DNA of 64,000 nucleotides from Streptantibioticus_A sp037034305. Lineage in GTDB: Bacteria; Actinomycetota; Actinomycetes; Streptomycetales; Streptomycetaceae. The notes beneath the pieces were generated by a model. It searched no databases and was not told the DNA's origin. It was given only the letters and a program-made list of their open reading frames with translations. Positions 25,155 to 33,933 of the stretch are shown piece after piece. The stretch's first letter is position 1. Every line of letters begins with the position of its first letter. Location: assembly GCA_037034305.1 (NCBI GenBank), contig JBAGJY010000006.1, positions 62,001-126,000 of the forward strand, written 5' to 3'. The translations under genes and the position numbers were made by a program.

Positions 25155-25737
25155 CGACCCCCCAACGATGCGCGGTGGAGACAGTGTTGCATGCGGCACT
25201 GACAGGGGAGTCAGGATCGTTCTCATGCCGCGAGGACGTCGGCCCACGCTACCGGGCCACTCATGCCAGACGCGTGCCAGATCGGGCGGGGATCCACGGG
25301 GAACACCGGGGAATCAACTCGCCTGCCCAACAGGCACCGGCCCCTTCCGCCCCAGGTCAGCCGGGCCGTTAGCCCCAGATCACCTCAGCTTCCCAAGCTG
25401 AGAGCTCGGCCGGCCGCCGTCATCAGGCGCTGGCCGTCGGCACTTGCTCTGGTCCACGGCACGAGCAGCATGGCTGAGGCCGGTGGGGGTGCATGGAGGC
25501 ACACGCATGCGTGATCGGTTGGCGCACCCGCCATCGTGGCTAACTGTCGTCGGCTGAGGTTCAGACGGGGCACGTCGAAGGTGTTGGCCGTCAGTCGAGC
25601 ACGCCAAAGCTGGGCCGTCTCTGGGCCGTCCGAGGCCGATCGACAGTGGCCAACGACGACGAATGACGACCAGTCAGGCTCGGTCGACCGGCGTCGGGAC
25701 CAGCGAAAACCCAGGTCACCAAGATCGGCGACAACAC
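25155..25737. other. Right end of the 17.4-kb element, no gene seen
   Basis: About 580 bases. It holds a 19-bp perfect palindrome, CTCAGCTT-CCC-AAGCTGAG (25384-25402), and the second copy of the arm-type repeat (25612-25630). Frames in it have no convincing start or family resemblance. Confidence 0.5.
25612..25630 (+). repeat. Possible integrase arm-type repeat, right copy
   Basis: Exact second copy of GGGCCGTCTCTGGGCCGTC (first at 8370-8388), 108 bases inside the right core copy. Confidence 0.45.
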
Positions 25738-25756
25738 CCAGGGCAAGAAGAAGTAA
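25738..25756 (+). repeat. att core, copy 2 of 3 (junction of two elements)
   Basis: CCAGGGCAAGAAGAAGTAA, preceded by ACC as in copy 3. It is followed by the same terminator that follows copy 1, so it is at once the right end of the 17.4-kb element and the int-proximal end of the remnant. Confidence 0.85.
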
Positions 25757-25768
25757 GTCGTATTGATC

Positions 25769-25807
25769 AAGCCCCCTACCTGCGGGTTCTCCGCTGGTAG
25801 GGGGCTT
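25769..25807 (+). terminator. Second copy of the element-borne terminator
   Basis: Identical to 8319-8357 over the whole hairpin, including TGATC in front. The copy marks the int-proximal end of the second, decayed element. Confidence 0.75.
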
Positions 25808-25823
25808 GATGCTGTCCTGGGGA

Positions 25824-25875
25824 CGGCCACGCTCAGGATCTCGCCTTGCCAAAGGCCGCAGCCGCCGCCCAGGTC
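25824..25875 (-). pseudogene. Integrase fragment of the second element
   Basis: On the minus strand it reads DLGGGCGLWQGEILSVAV, the segment around the first catalytic Arg (here Trp) of the same integrase family, and just the part deleted from the copy at 8387-9558. The frame breaks on both sides: at the 5' side it is joined directly to the cargo pseudogene at about 25876. Confidence 0.75.
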
Positions 25876-26220
25876 GGGGTTACTGCTGCGAGCGCTGGAC
25901 CGAGGACCTGACCGAGCAGTGGGGCCGGCGCTGCTGGCATGGTCCGACGCGTACTCGGCACCCCAGGCGGACCGCTGGGTGGCGGTTGCGCTCCGCACGA
26001 TCTCACCAACCCTGGACGCGGACGCCTCCGACGAAGCGTGGGCGTGGCTGTATGGGGGTCGCGTCGAGACCCGCCGAGCTTTGTTGCGCGCCGAACCGTG
26101 CACGGTGTCGGTGACCCACGCCAACACCCGCATCACGCGGACGATCCGACCGGTGCTCTTCCTGCCACTCACGCACCGACAGGCAGCCGAACTCCCGACG
26201 CGCCGCAAGCACGGGGCCAT
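25876..26220 (+). pseudogene. Third YWCE-motif gene, frameshifted
   Basis: Reads GYCCERWTEDLTEQWG in one frame (from about 25878), then after a shift near 25925 DRWVAVALRTISPTLDADAS, CTVSVTHANTRITRTIRPVL and LPLTHRQ. This matches the protein at 17178-17564 block by block. There is no start codon, because the 5' end is fused to the integrase fragment. It is a relic of the cargo of a related element. Confidence 0.75.
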
Positions 26221-26474
26221 GATCACTCGCGCCAAAGCAGCGCCACCCCAAATCCGCTCCACCGACCGCGCGTGCATCAACCGGCCGCGCCCCAAGCCTT
26301 TTCGGCTACTCGTCGGTGGCGGTGGTGCGCCAACGGCCGACTCGGGAAACACGCAAGACCATTCAGGTGAATCTGACAGAGAAGTGAACGGCTTAAGTTA
26401 TTTAGGGCGCACTTGCGGGTGATTGTATTTCTTCGTCTGAATCAGGAATTCCCGGTTGACTCGCGGAGGTCTAG

Positions 26475-28256
26475 ATGGTGGGAGAGCTGGTCGGCCGACG
26501 ACGCCGGAGATCAGGCCGAGGAGCACTGGCGGCGCTGTCCGCGCTGGTGGTGGTGACCTGTGGGCCGCTGGGGTCCACCGGAGGAACCGCTTCGGCCGCA
26601 ACGCCTGCTGCCGACCACGGTGTACGACAGGCGCTGCGTTCCTGGGCCACCATCTGCAACTCCTCGGCGTCACGGCCGCCGTTCTTCGTCGACGAGGCGC
26701 AGCAGCCGCCCGTGGCCAAACCGGACAGGGGCAAGCCGGATGGGATGGACCACTACACCCTCAAGGCAGCGGTCCACGACACGCATCACTTCGCCAGCTC
26801 CTGGCCGGCGTCCAAGACGTTGGCTTACAGCACGGCCAACGCTCCGATGGACTACTTCGGGCCCACCATCGTCACCCGGGAGGGCCATCCCATCGATGTG
26901 AAGCTGGTCAACCAACTCCCGCCCGCCGGAACGCCGGTCTTCCCGACCTTTCCCACGACGAACAACGAAAATATGCTCACCCTGCATCACCACGGCGGCC
27001 TGCAGAGTGCGGAAAGCGACGGGGTGCCCGTACCGCTGGGCTCCGAAATCCTGCCCGGCCACTCCTCCACGTACCGCTATCCGAGCGATCAGGCGGCTGC
27101 GCCGTTGTTCTACCACGACCACGACGACGGGAACACAGGTCCCCACGTGTACGCGGGCCTGATCGGGTACTCACCGCAAACAGACCGTCGCGAACAGCGC
27201 CTCGGTCTGCCGGACGGTTCCTACTCCAAGACGTACGCGCTGCTCAGCGCATCTTTCGACAGCAACAAGCAGCTGTGCTACACGAAGTGGGGTGACGTGC
27301 CGGTCGTCAACGGCACCATCGCGCCAAAGCAGCAGGTGAAACCGAGGCGCTACCTGTTCACTCTCCTCAACGAATCATCCGGCCGTTATTTCCACCTGTC
27401 CTGGAAGCAGGTGCACGGCACTAAGAGCAGTCCTCCCACCACGACAGTGGTCGCCAGCGACCAGGGCTATCTACGCCATCCCGCAACAGTGTCCGATCTG
27501 CTCCTCGCACCGGGAGAACGGTACCGCGTCGTCGTGGACTTCCACGGCCACAATGCGCAGCAGTGGGTCCTGGCCAACGACGCTCCGGCCCCCTACCCGG
27601 CGGGCGGAAGCGGCCTGGCCATTCCGCAACTCATGCGGTTCGACGTCGGTGCGCACAACTGCCCGCCCGACCACTCCCGTATTCCGAGAACGATCGAGGA
27701 GACGAACAACGGCCTACCGTTGATTCACAAACTGCGGAACGCCCGGTTGCGCATTGTCCAGGCTGCAGAACCCACCTCCGGTAACCCCATGCTCGGAGAC
27801 GCGAACCAACCGCTGAACTACACCCAACCCGCCACGGAGACCCCGCAGCAGGGCTCCTGGGAAGTATGGGCCATCCGCAACCACAGTCCCGATGCGCACC
27901 CCATCCACCTCCACCTCATCGATCAGCCGCAACTCATCGGACGCTGGCACGTGGGTAAATGGACGCCCGACGGCAAACCCGTGCCAGGCACCATCGGGCC
28001 ATTCGAGCCGGCGCCCCCATACCAATCCGGCCCCAAGGACGTCTTCAACGCGGACCCCGACTACATCACTGCTTGGGTCAGCAAATTTCCCATCAAGGGA
28101 ACCACCGTCTGGCACTGCCACATGGCCATTCACGAAGACGGCGTCAACTCCAACGGCGCCATCGAGATGATGCGCCCCCTCGTCATCGGACGGAAAGAAC
28201 AAACACAACTGCCCCGGGTCCAGACATTGGAACGGCTCAACCGGCTCGTAAGCTGA
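26475..28256 (+). CDS. Exported multicopper oxidase
   Basis: A 593-residue copper oxidase of the CotA/phenoxazinone-synthase type. The N-terminus RRRRRSGRGALAALSALVVV is a Tat-like signal. Copper ligands are TLHHHGG (about 170), FYHDHDDG (about 213), HPIHLHLIDQ (about 478) and the type-1 site WHCHMAIHEDG (about 550). ATG 26475 has GGAGG six bases upstream. It lies in the remnant between core copies 2 and 3, so it arrived with the older element. The substrate is unknown; copper detoxification or oxidation of phenols is likely. Confidence 0.88.
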   Translation: MVGELVGRRRRRSGRGALAALSALVVVTCGPLGSTGGTASAATPAADHGVRQALRSWATICNSSASRPPFFVDEAQQPPVAKPDRGKPDGMDHYTLKAAVHDTHHFASSWPASKTLAYSTANAPMDYFGPTIVTREGHPIDVKLVNQLPPAGTPVFPTFPTTNNENMLTLHHHGGLQSAESDGVPVPLGSEILPGHSSTYRYPSDQAAAPLFYHDHDDGNTGPHVYAGLIGYSPQTDRREQRLGLPDGSYSKTYALLSASFDSNKQLCYTKWGDVPVVNGTIAPKQQVKPRRYLFTLLNESSGRYFHLSWKQVHGTKSSPPTTTVVASDQGYLRHPATVSDLLLAPGERYRVVVDFHGHNAQQWVLANDAPAPYPAGGSGLAIPQLMRFDVGAHNCPPDHSRIPRTIEETNNGLPLIHKLRNARLRIVQAAEPTSGNPMLGDANQPLNYTQPATETPQQGSWEVWAIRNHSPDAHPIHLHLIDQPQLIGRWHVGKWTPDGKPVPGTIGPFEPAPPYQSGPKDVFNADPDYITAWVSKFPIKGTTVWHCHMAIHEDGVNSNGAIEMMRPLVIGRKEQTQLPRVQTLERLNRLVS

Positions 28257-28339
28257 TCCTGAACCGGCTTCCACTCTTGTCGATGCCGCCCAAGAAGAGC
28301 GCCCCGCGGCGCGTGGCCGCAGGGCGCCTTGGGAGGGGG

Positions 28340-28549
28340 TTAGTCGATCTTCTCCCCGTTGTGCGTGCCGCCCTTGCAGACGTTGTGCGCCAGATCGGGC
28401 GTTCCGCCGCCGTGCTCGCACTGGGAAGGAGTGACGTAGGATGGGCCCCCCTTCGCGGTGGCAGCCGTGGCGGTGGCGACGCCCGTGAGGCCGAGACCGG
28501 CTAGGGCAGCCGTGGCGGTGACGGCCGCGAGGATTCGTCGCATACGCAT
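28340..28549 (-). CDS. Small secreted protein with two cysteines
   Basis: A 69-residue precursor: signal peptide MRMRRILAAVTATAALAGLG and cleavage near ATATAATA, leaving about 37 residues (SYVTPSQCEHGGGTPDLAHN, VCKGGTHNGEKID) with two Cys that could form a disulfide. AAAGGGG precedes the ATG at 28549. Unknown function, convergent with the multicopper oxidase. Confidence 0.65.
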   Translation of the reverse strand: MRMRRILAAVTATAALAGLGLTGVATATAATAKGGPSYVTPSQCEHGGGTPDLAHNVCKGGTHNGEKID

Positions 28550-28927
28550 TTGGTTCCCCTTTCACGGATTGCCTCGGTTGGGGCACTAGTCAGCTTGGTC
28601 CTCACCCAAATGGGTGGCACGTCATGTTGCTCCATTCGGGTGACAGTGCCGTCGCCGCGCCCGCCTGGCTTGTCGCTCGCCGCCCGCAGGGCAAGGACGC
28701 CTCCGTGCCTGCCGTGGGCACGAAGACCGCGTCTGACCTGCGAGCCGACACCGACAGGGCAAGACAAGCGACATGCCGCCAGCGGCTCGGGGCGCCAGTT
28801 CCGGGACCTCTCCGGGGCCTGCGAGGACGACCGGCAGCGACAGGCGACGACCACCCACGACCGCCCGATCGCAGGTCAGTGGGGGTAAAATATGCGCCCG
28901 CCAGGCCCAAAAGACGGGCCCTCAGAC
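28550..28927. other. End of the remnant, no gene seen
   Basis: About 380 bases. A palindrome CACCC-AAAT-GGGTG at 28603-28616 and an almost perfect longer pair (28603-28613 with 28632-28642) lie upstream of the small secreted protein gene and may be its operator. Long frames through here run against real genes and are rejected. Confidence 0.45.
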
Positions 28928-28946
28928 CCAGGGCAAGAAGAAGTAA
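28928..28946 (+). repeat. attR: core, copy 3 of 3
   Basis: CCAGGGCAAGAAGAAGTAA followed by CGCCC and the hairpin at 28958-28993, the probable original gpmA downstream sequence. Core chromosome resumes here. Confidence 0.85.
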
Positions 28947-28957
28947 CGCCCAACGCC

Positions 28958-28993
28958 AGGCCCCCTCCCCGCGGTTCCGCCGCGAGGAGGCCT
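28958..28993 (+). terminator. Displaced native gpmA terminator
   Basis: A GC-rich hairpin (AGGCCCCCTCCCCGCGG against CCGCGAGGAGGCCT) directly after the outermost core copy, about 20.6 kb from the gpmA stop it once served. Confidence 0.65.
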
Positions 28994-29061
28994 GCCGCTG
29001 CCCGGGCCATCGGCAGGTGGTCGGGGTTCGGCGGCCTGCCGCTGGATCGCGGGGCTCGTGG

Positions 29062-30648
29062 TCAGCCGCGGGCGCGGAGGCTGGCTTCCTCCAGGTCCAG
29101 TTCGCGTTGGATCCGGCGCCGGGTGGCGTAGCTGATCTTGTTCGCTTCGTAGAGCCGCTGGAGTTCGGCCGCCTCGATGGCGATCAGCGTCCGGCGTATC
29201 TCGCGGTAGGCGTCGGCGGGACGGGCGTCCGGGTCGGTGTAGTGCGCGTCCTCGGCCTGGTGGATGCGGGCTTCCAGATGGCGACGGGCCTGTTTCAGGG
29301 CGGCCTCGGAGGCGGCGCCCAGATCGGCGAGCTGGTCGAGGTCGCCGAGCTGTTTCAGCTCCTCCAGCGCGACGTGGGCGATGCGCCGACGGGTCCGGGC
29401 CTCCTCGCGGGCGGTGTGCTCCGGCTCCAGGGCGATGCCGGAGCGGCGGACGACAGGGGCCAGGGTGAAGCCCTGGAAGACCAGGGTGAGCGCGATGGTG
29501 CCCGTGGTGAGCGTGAGGATGAGCGCCCGGTGCGGCAGCGGCGCCCCCGTGTGGGTGACCAGGGGGATGGAGAGCGCGGCGGCCAGCGGCATGACGCCTC
29601 TGGTGCCCGCCCAGGACAGGACCGCCGGAACGCGCCAGGACAGGCGGCGGTCGCCCTCCCCGTGCCGGTAGTGGATCAGGGCGGACAGCGGGAAGACCCA
29701 CAGCAGGCGGATCGCCAGCACGGTGAAGGCGATCACCGGTACCCACAGCGGCCAGCCGTGCTCGTCGTGCGCGAGCTGACGGACGGCGGAGGGCAGTTCG
29801 AGGCCGATGAGGGCGAAGACCACGCTCTCCAGCAGGAACGTCAGGGTGTCGTAGACGGCGTGCACCTGGAGGCGGATGGGGGCGTTGCCGAGCTTGTGGC
29901 CGGTGCTGCTGAGGGCGACCCCGGCCACGATGACGGCGGTCACGCCGGAGGTGTGCGACTGCTCCGCGACGACGTACGCGGCGTACGGAGTGACCAGGGC
30001 GATGACGGTCTCCAGCACCGGGTCCTCGGTACGTCTGCGGACGAGGATCACCACCGCGGCGACCACCGCGCCGATGACGGCTCCGCCGCCCGCGAGGACC
30101 AGGAACTGCTCCATGGTCCCGGGCACGGAGACGGCGCTGCCGGAGACCGCGGTGGCCACCGCGACCTTGTACAGGACCAGGGACGTCGCGTCGTTGAACA
30201 GGCTTTCCGCCTGCACCATGGCCTGAACGCGCGGCGGTAGGGCCAGCCGTCGGCCGAGCGCGGTGACGGCCACCGGGTCGGTACTGGCCAGGATGGAGCC
30301 GAGGATGAACGCGGTCACGGCGGTGAGCGGGGTGATCGCCGCGGCGACGTACCCGACGGCGATCGCCGAGGCGAGGACCAGCCCGAAGACCAGACCGGTC
30401 ACCGGCCGCCACACGGTGCGCAGGTCCCGGACGGAGATGTCCCCGGCCGAGGCGTACAGCAGTGGCGGCAGCACCAGCACGTTGATCACGTGCGGCGGCA
30501 GGCGGACCTCGGGAACCCAGGGCATCAGCCCGACGATCAGGCCGGCGATCACGAGCAGCGAGGGGGCGGGCAGGCTCCAGCGCCGGGCACCGGTCGCCAC
30601 GGCTGTGGCCAGGACCACGAGCAGCAGGATGACGGTCAGGCCGGTCAT
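29062..30648 (-). CDS. CPA1-family Na+/H+ antiporter
   Basis: A 528-residue integral membrane protein with about 12 hydrophobic segments up to residue 415 and a cytoplasmic helical tail (about 420-528; LEELKQLGDLDQLADLGAAS). Key motifs are TDPVAVTALGRRL, AESLFNDATSLVLY (the Asn-Asp ion site) and WAGTRGVMPLAAALSIP. It exchanges sodium or potassium for protons and controls cytoplasmic pH. ATG 30648. First core gene after the inserted elements. Confidence 0.9.
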   Translation of the reverse strand: MTGLTVILLLVVLATAVATGARRWSLPAPSLLVIAGLIVGLMPWVPEVRLPPHVINVLVLPPLLYASAGDISVRDLRTVWRPVTGLVFGLVLASAIAVGYVAAAITPLTAVTAFILGSILASTDPVAVTALGRRLALPPRVQAMVQAESLFNDATSLVLYKVAVATAVSGSAVSVPGTMEQFLVLAGGGAVIGAVVAAVVILVRRRTEDPVLETVIALVTPYAAYVVAEQSHTSGVTAVIVAGVALSSTGHKLGNAPIRLQVHAVYDTLTFLLESVVFALIGLELPSAVRQLAHDEHGWPLWVPVIAFTVLAIRLLWVFPLSALIHYRHGEGDRRLSWRVPAVLSWAGTRGVMPLAAALSIPLVTHTGAPLPHRALILTLTTGTIALTLVFQGFTLAPVVRRSGIALEPEHTAREEARTRRRIAHVALEELKQLGDLDQLADLGAASEAALKQARRHLEARIHQAEDAHYTDPDARPADAYREIRRTLIAIEAAELQRLYEANKISYATRRRIQRELDLEEASLRARG

Positions 30649-30767
30649 GCGGCGTCCCCGGGATTGCGGCTTGTCACCCCCGTCTGACCAGGTGCTTCAC
30701 CAACGTAACCGACCTTGGGCGGTGATGCAGCCGAGGTGGCGCCGGGACCGCGCGGGGAGCGCGCGAG

Positions 30768-30807
30768 ACGGAGTCGGCCCCAGCCATCCGGCTGGGGCCG
30801 ACTCCGT
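30768..30807 (-). terminator. Terminator of the metallothionein-like gene
   Basis: A perfect 18-bp stem (ACGGAGTCGGCCCCAGCC) with ATCC loop, 22 bases after the stop of the small gene. Confidence 0.75.
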
Positions 30808-30828
30808 CACAGGGCTCGTCCTGCCGCG

Positions 30829-30912
30829 TCAGCCGCAGGACCCTCCGCACTGGCACGGGCCGCCCGACTGGCACCCGCAGCTGCAACCGGGACCGCACTG
30901 GCATCCACTCAT
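30829..30912 (-). CDS. Metallothionein-like cysteine-rich peptide, 27 residues
   Basis: ATG 30912 is preceded by GAGGAGGG at five bases and followed by 27 codons and TGA. Nine of 27 residues are Cys, in pairs C-x-C (CQC, CSCGC, CQC) spaced by Gly, Pro, Gln and Ser; there is no His and one polar start (MSG). This is the composition of a small metallothionein or copper/zinc-binding peptide. It is too short for standard gene callers and lies between the antiporter and phoU, with its own terminator at 30768. Metal binding is inferred from composition. Confidence 0.75.
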   Translation of the reverse strand: MSGCQCGPGCSCGCQSGGPCQCGGSCG

Positions 30913-31053
30913 CAACACCCTCCTCGGTATCGTGCCGGAGCGACGTGCCGAACACACGCACTGACGCTCAGTGAACGCTCGCACCCCCCAGCGCATCAAG
31001 GGCGCGTGGCGGCGCGTTCGCGACGCGCCGTCCGCTCCCTCGAGCTGTCGGTG

Positions 31054-31737
31054 TCAGGAGGCGTCCGCGGCGGAGGACGGCGACGAGGTCAGCTCGTCCG
31101 CGTGCTCACCGGTCACCAGGTAGACGACGCGGTTGGCCACCGACACGGCGTGGTCCGCGAAGCGCTCGTAGTACCGCCCGCACAGCGTCACGTCGACGGC
31201 CGTCTCGATGCCGTGCTGCCACCGGTCGTCCAGCAGGTGCTGGAAGAGGGTGCGGTGCAGCTCGTCCATGCGGTCGTCGTCCGCCTCCAGTTGCAAGGCG
31301 GCGTCCACGTCCTTGGAGACGATCACCTCGGCGGCCTTCGCCATCAGCCGCTGCGCGAGCTGGCCCATCTCCAGCACGGTGCTGTGCAGGTCGCGCGGCA
31401 CCGCCGACTGCGGGTAGCGCAGCCGGGCCAGCTTGGCGACGTGCCGGGCGAGGTCCCCGGAACGCTCCAGGTCCGCGCTCATCCGCAGGGACGTGACGAC
31501 GATCCGCAGGTCGGTGGCGACCGGCTGCTGCCGGGCGAGCAGGTCGATGGCCCGGTTCTCCAGCTCCCGCTGGAGGTCGTCCACCCGCTCGTCGGAGGCG
31601 ATCACGCTCTCGGCGAGCTTGAGGTCCGCGTCCAGCAGCGCGGTGGTGGCCCGCCCGATCGCAGAGCCGACGAGCCGGGCCATCTCGACCAGCCCGTCGC
31701 CGATCGAGTCCAGCTCCTCGTGGTAGGCGTCCCGCAT
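31054..31737 (-). CDS. phoU: Phosphate signalling protein PhoU
   Basis: A 227-residue all-helical protein with two PhoU repeats (residues about 10-100 and 115-205); DLRIVVTSLRMSADLERSGD and CGRYYERFADHAVSVANRV carry the conserved metal-binding E/D-x-x-D signatures. It restrains the PhoR-PhoP system when phosphate is high and modulates the Pst transporter. It is divergent from phoR over a 194-base region with a PHO box. Confidence 0.92.
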   Translation of the reverse strand: MRDAYHEELDSIGDGLVEMARLVGSAIGRATTALLDADLKLAESVIASDERVDDLQRELENRAIDLLARQQPVATDLRIVVTSLRMSADLERSGDLARHVAKLARLRYPQSAVPRDLHSTVLEMGQLAQRLMAKAAEVIVSKDVDAALQLEADDDRMDELHRTLFQHLLDDRWQHGIETAVDVTLCGRYYERFADHAVSVANRVVYLVTGEHADELTSSPSSAADAS

Positions 31738-31824
31738 CAGTTTTCCTCTCTTGCAGCCGCGCCCGCATGGCGGTACGAGTCTCGGTCACCCACCGTGCTT
31801 CGTACACGCGTCCCGGCCGGACAC

Positions 31825-31857
31825 CCAGAATGAACCAGCCACGACACCACGGTGAAC
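31825..31857 (-). promoter_or_regulatory. PHO box between phoU and phoR
   Basis: On the minus strand three 11-base units follow each other: GTTCACCGTGG, a degenerate TGTCGTGGCTG, and GTTCATTCTGG. Streptomyces PhoP binds 11-base direct repeats of GTTCACC type, so this is a likely PhoP operator controlling phoU and perhaps phoRP. Confidence 0.7.
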
Positions 31858-31918
31858 TCTTGGCAACGAGTGTTCGAGTCCCTCCCCCGAAGGCTGTGGA
31901 CCACTCATTCCGCCCGCC

Positions 31919-31924
31919 TAGTCT
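31919..31924 (+). promoter_or_regulatory. Leaderless -10 of phoR
   Basis: TAGTCT ends 7 bases before ATG 31932; no ribosome binding site is present. Confidence 0.6.
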
Positions 31925-31931
31925 TGACGAC

Positions 31932-33239
31932 ATGGACGTGAACGCGGCAATCGCCGCAGCCAGTGCGATCGGCGGCGTGTGTACCGGTGCCGCCGCTGTG
32001 CTGGCGTTTCGCTGGAGCGAGCGCGAGCAGGCGCGTCCGACCCGTACCTCGCTGCACACCGAGGCGGTGCTGCCGCCCGGTGTGGACACCGTACTGTCCG
32101 TGCTCCGCTCCTCCGCGGTGGTGCTGGACGAGGGCGACACGGTCGTCAAGGCCAGCTCGGCCGCCTACGCGCTGGGCCTGGTCAGGGGCGGACGGTTGGC
32201 CGTCGACCAGATGCTGCAGATGGCCCGGGAGACCCGGCGGGACGGCGAGATACGGCAGGTCGAGCTGGACCTGCCGCGCCGCAGCGGGCGCGGTGAGCCG
32301 CTGGCGGTCTCCGCCCGGGTGGCGCCGCTCGGCTCCCGGCTGGTGCTGCTGCTGGTCGAGGACCTGACCGAGGCCCGCAGGATCGAGGCGGTGCGACGGG
32401 ACTTCGTCGCCAACGTCAGCCATGAGCTGAAGACCCCGGTGGGCGCGCTCTCCCTGCTCTCCGAGGCCGTGATGGACGCGGCCGACGACCCGGAGGCGGT
32501 CAACCGCTTCGCGGGCCGGATGCAGGTCGAGGCCACCCGGCTGACCAGCCTGGTGCAGGAGATCATCGACCTGTCGCGGGTGCAGAACGACGACCCGCTG
32601 GAGGACGCCGAGCCGGTCGCGGTGGACGACCTGGTCGCCGAGGCCATCGACCGCTGCCGCCACCCGGCCAACACCAAGCAGATAACCATGGCCACCGCGG
32701 GCGCGCCCGACCTGTACGTCTGGGGGCACCGCGGCCAGCTCGCCGCCGCGCTCGGCAACCTGGTCGAGAACGCGGTCAACTACAGCCCGGCCCGTACTCG
32801 CGTCGGCATCGCCGGACGCCGGGTTCCGGCACCGGGCGGCGACTTGATCGAGATCTCCGTGACCGACCAGGGCATGGGCATCTCCCAGGCCGACCGGGAG
32901 CGGATCTTCGAGCGGTTCTACCGAGTCGACCCGGCGCGCTCGCGCGCCACCGGCGGCACCGGTCTCGGCCTGTCGATCGTCAAGCACGTGGCCGCCTCGC
33001 ACGGTGGCGAGGTCACCGTGTGGAGCGCCGAGGGACAGGGCTCCACGTTCACCCTCAGGCTGCCGGAGGCCGCAAGCTCCCGTTCGTCCGACCGCCGCGA
33101 CGACGCCGCGGGCACAGCGGACGCCGAGCCGTGCGACGGCGGCGCCGGGCAAGCCGTACCGCCCGGCGAGCCGTACGCGACCACCCCCCCGACCCCGATC
33201 CACGCAACCCCCCATCCTGCCCCGGAGGTCCTTCCGTGA
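31932..33239 (+). CDS. phoR: Phosphate sensor histidine kinase PhoR
   Basis: A 435-residue kinase. An N-terminal hydrophobic helix (AAIAAASAIGGVCTGAAAVL) is followed by a PAS-like region (about 50-155), HisKA with the phospho-acceptor His in FVANVSHELKTPVG, and HATPase with N-box GNLVENAVNYSP, G1 VTDQGMGI and G2 GGTGLGLSIVKH. The Pro-rich tail ends at TGA overlapping the phoP start (GTGA). It phosphorylates PhoP when phosphate is scarce. The position opposite phoU fits. Confidence 0.92.
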   Translation: MDVNAAIAAASAIGGVCTGAAAVLAFRWSEREQARPTRTSLHTEAVLPPGVDTVLSVLRSSAVVLDEGDTVVKASSAAYALGLVRGGRLAVDQMLQMARETRRDGEIRQVELDLPRRSGRGEPLAVSARVAPLGSRLVLLLVEDLTEARRIEAVRRDFVANVSHELKTPVGALSLLSEAVMDAADDPEAVNRFAGRMQVEATRLTSLVQEIIDLSRVQNDDPLEDAEPVAVDDLVAEAIDRCRHPANTKQITMATAGAPDLYVWGHRGQLAAALGNLVENAVNYSPARTRVGIAGRRVPAPGGDLIEISVTDQGMGISQADRERIFERFYRVDPARSRATGGTGLGLSIVKHVAASHGGEVTVWSAEGQGSTFTLRLPEAASSRSSDRRDDAAGTADAEPCDGGAGQAVPPGEPYATTPPTPIHATPHPAPEVLP

Positions 33240-33916
33240 CCCGAGTGCTCGTTGTCGAGGACGAGGAATCGTTCAGCGACGCACTGTCGTACATGCTCCG
33301 CAAGGAAGGCTTCGAGGTGGCGGTCGCGGCCACCGGGCCGGACGGCCTTGAGGAGTTCGAACGCAACGGCGCCGACCTGGTGCTGCTCGACCTGATGCTG
33401 CCCGGCCTGCCGGGCACCGAGGTCTGCCGCCAGCTGCGCAACAGGTCGAACGTCCCGGTGATCATGGTCACCGCCAAGGACAGCGAGATCGACAAGGTCG
33501 TCGGGCTGGAGATAGGAGCCGACGACTACGTGACCAAGCCGTTCTCCTCGCGTGAGCTGGTCGCCCGGATCCGCGCCGTGCTGCGCCGCCAGGGCGAGCC
33601 GGAGGAGGTAGCCCCGGCGGCCCTGGAGGCCGGACCGGTCCGGATGGACGTCGACCGGCACGTCGTCACGGTCTCCGGCGGCAAGGTGGACCTTCCGCTC
33701 AAGGAGTTCGACCTGCTGGAGATGCTGCTGCGCAACGCGGGCCGGGTGCTGACCCGGATGCAGCTCATCGACCGGGTCTGGGGCGCCGACTACGTCGGCG
33801 ACACCAAGACCCTGGACGTGCACGTCAAGCGGCTGCGCGCCAAGATCGAGCCGGACCCGGGCGCGCCGCGCTACCTGGTGACGGTGCGCGGCCTCGGCTA
33901 CAAGTTCGAGCCGTAA
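33236..33916 (+). CDS. phoP: Phosphate response regulator PhoP
   Basis: A 226-residue OmpR/PhoB-type regulator. The receiver (about 1-118) has acidic pocket VVEDEE, phospho-Asp in LVLLDLMLPG, MVTAKD and the KPF motif; the winged helix (about 135-225) has LKEFDLLEMLL and DVHVKRLRAKIE with GLGYKFEP at the end. GTG 33236 overlaps the phoR stop by 3 bases. It activates phosphate scavenging genes and represses antibiotic production in Streptomyces. Confidence 0.93.
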   Translation: MTRVLVVEDEESFSDALSYMLRKEGFEVAVAATGPDGLEEFERNGADLVLLDLMLPGLPGTEVCRQLRNRSNVPVIMVTAKDSEIDKVVGLEIGADDYVTKPFSSRELVARIRAVLRRQGEPEEVAPAALEAGPVRMDVDRHVVTVSGGKVDLPLKEFDLLEMLLRNAGRVLTRMQLIDRVWGADYVGDTKTLDVHVKRLRAKIEPDPGAPRYLVTVRGLGYKFEP

Positions 33917-33933
33917 GCCGCTGCGGCCGATAC

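Noticed and set aside
25384..25402. Anticodon-arm-like hairpin (CTCAGCTT-CCC-AAGCTGAG) suggesting a tRNA fragment
   Set aside because: The stem is longer than a tRNA anticodon stem and the loop is only three bases; no T or D arm lies at the right distance. Kept only as a palindrome.
25591..26352. A 253-codon minus-strand frame over the core copy 2
   Set aside because: It joins the end of element 1, the terminator and the integrase scrap; only the short stretch CGLWQGEIL is real coding history.
28624..30240. A 538-codon plus-strand open frame
   Set aside because: It is antisense to the CPA1 antiporter and has a low-complexity Arg/Gly/Asp composition without motifs.
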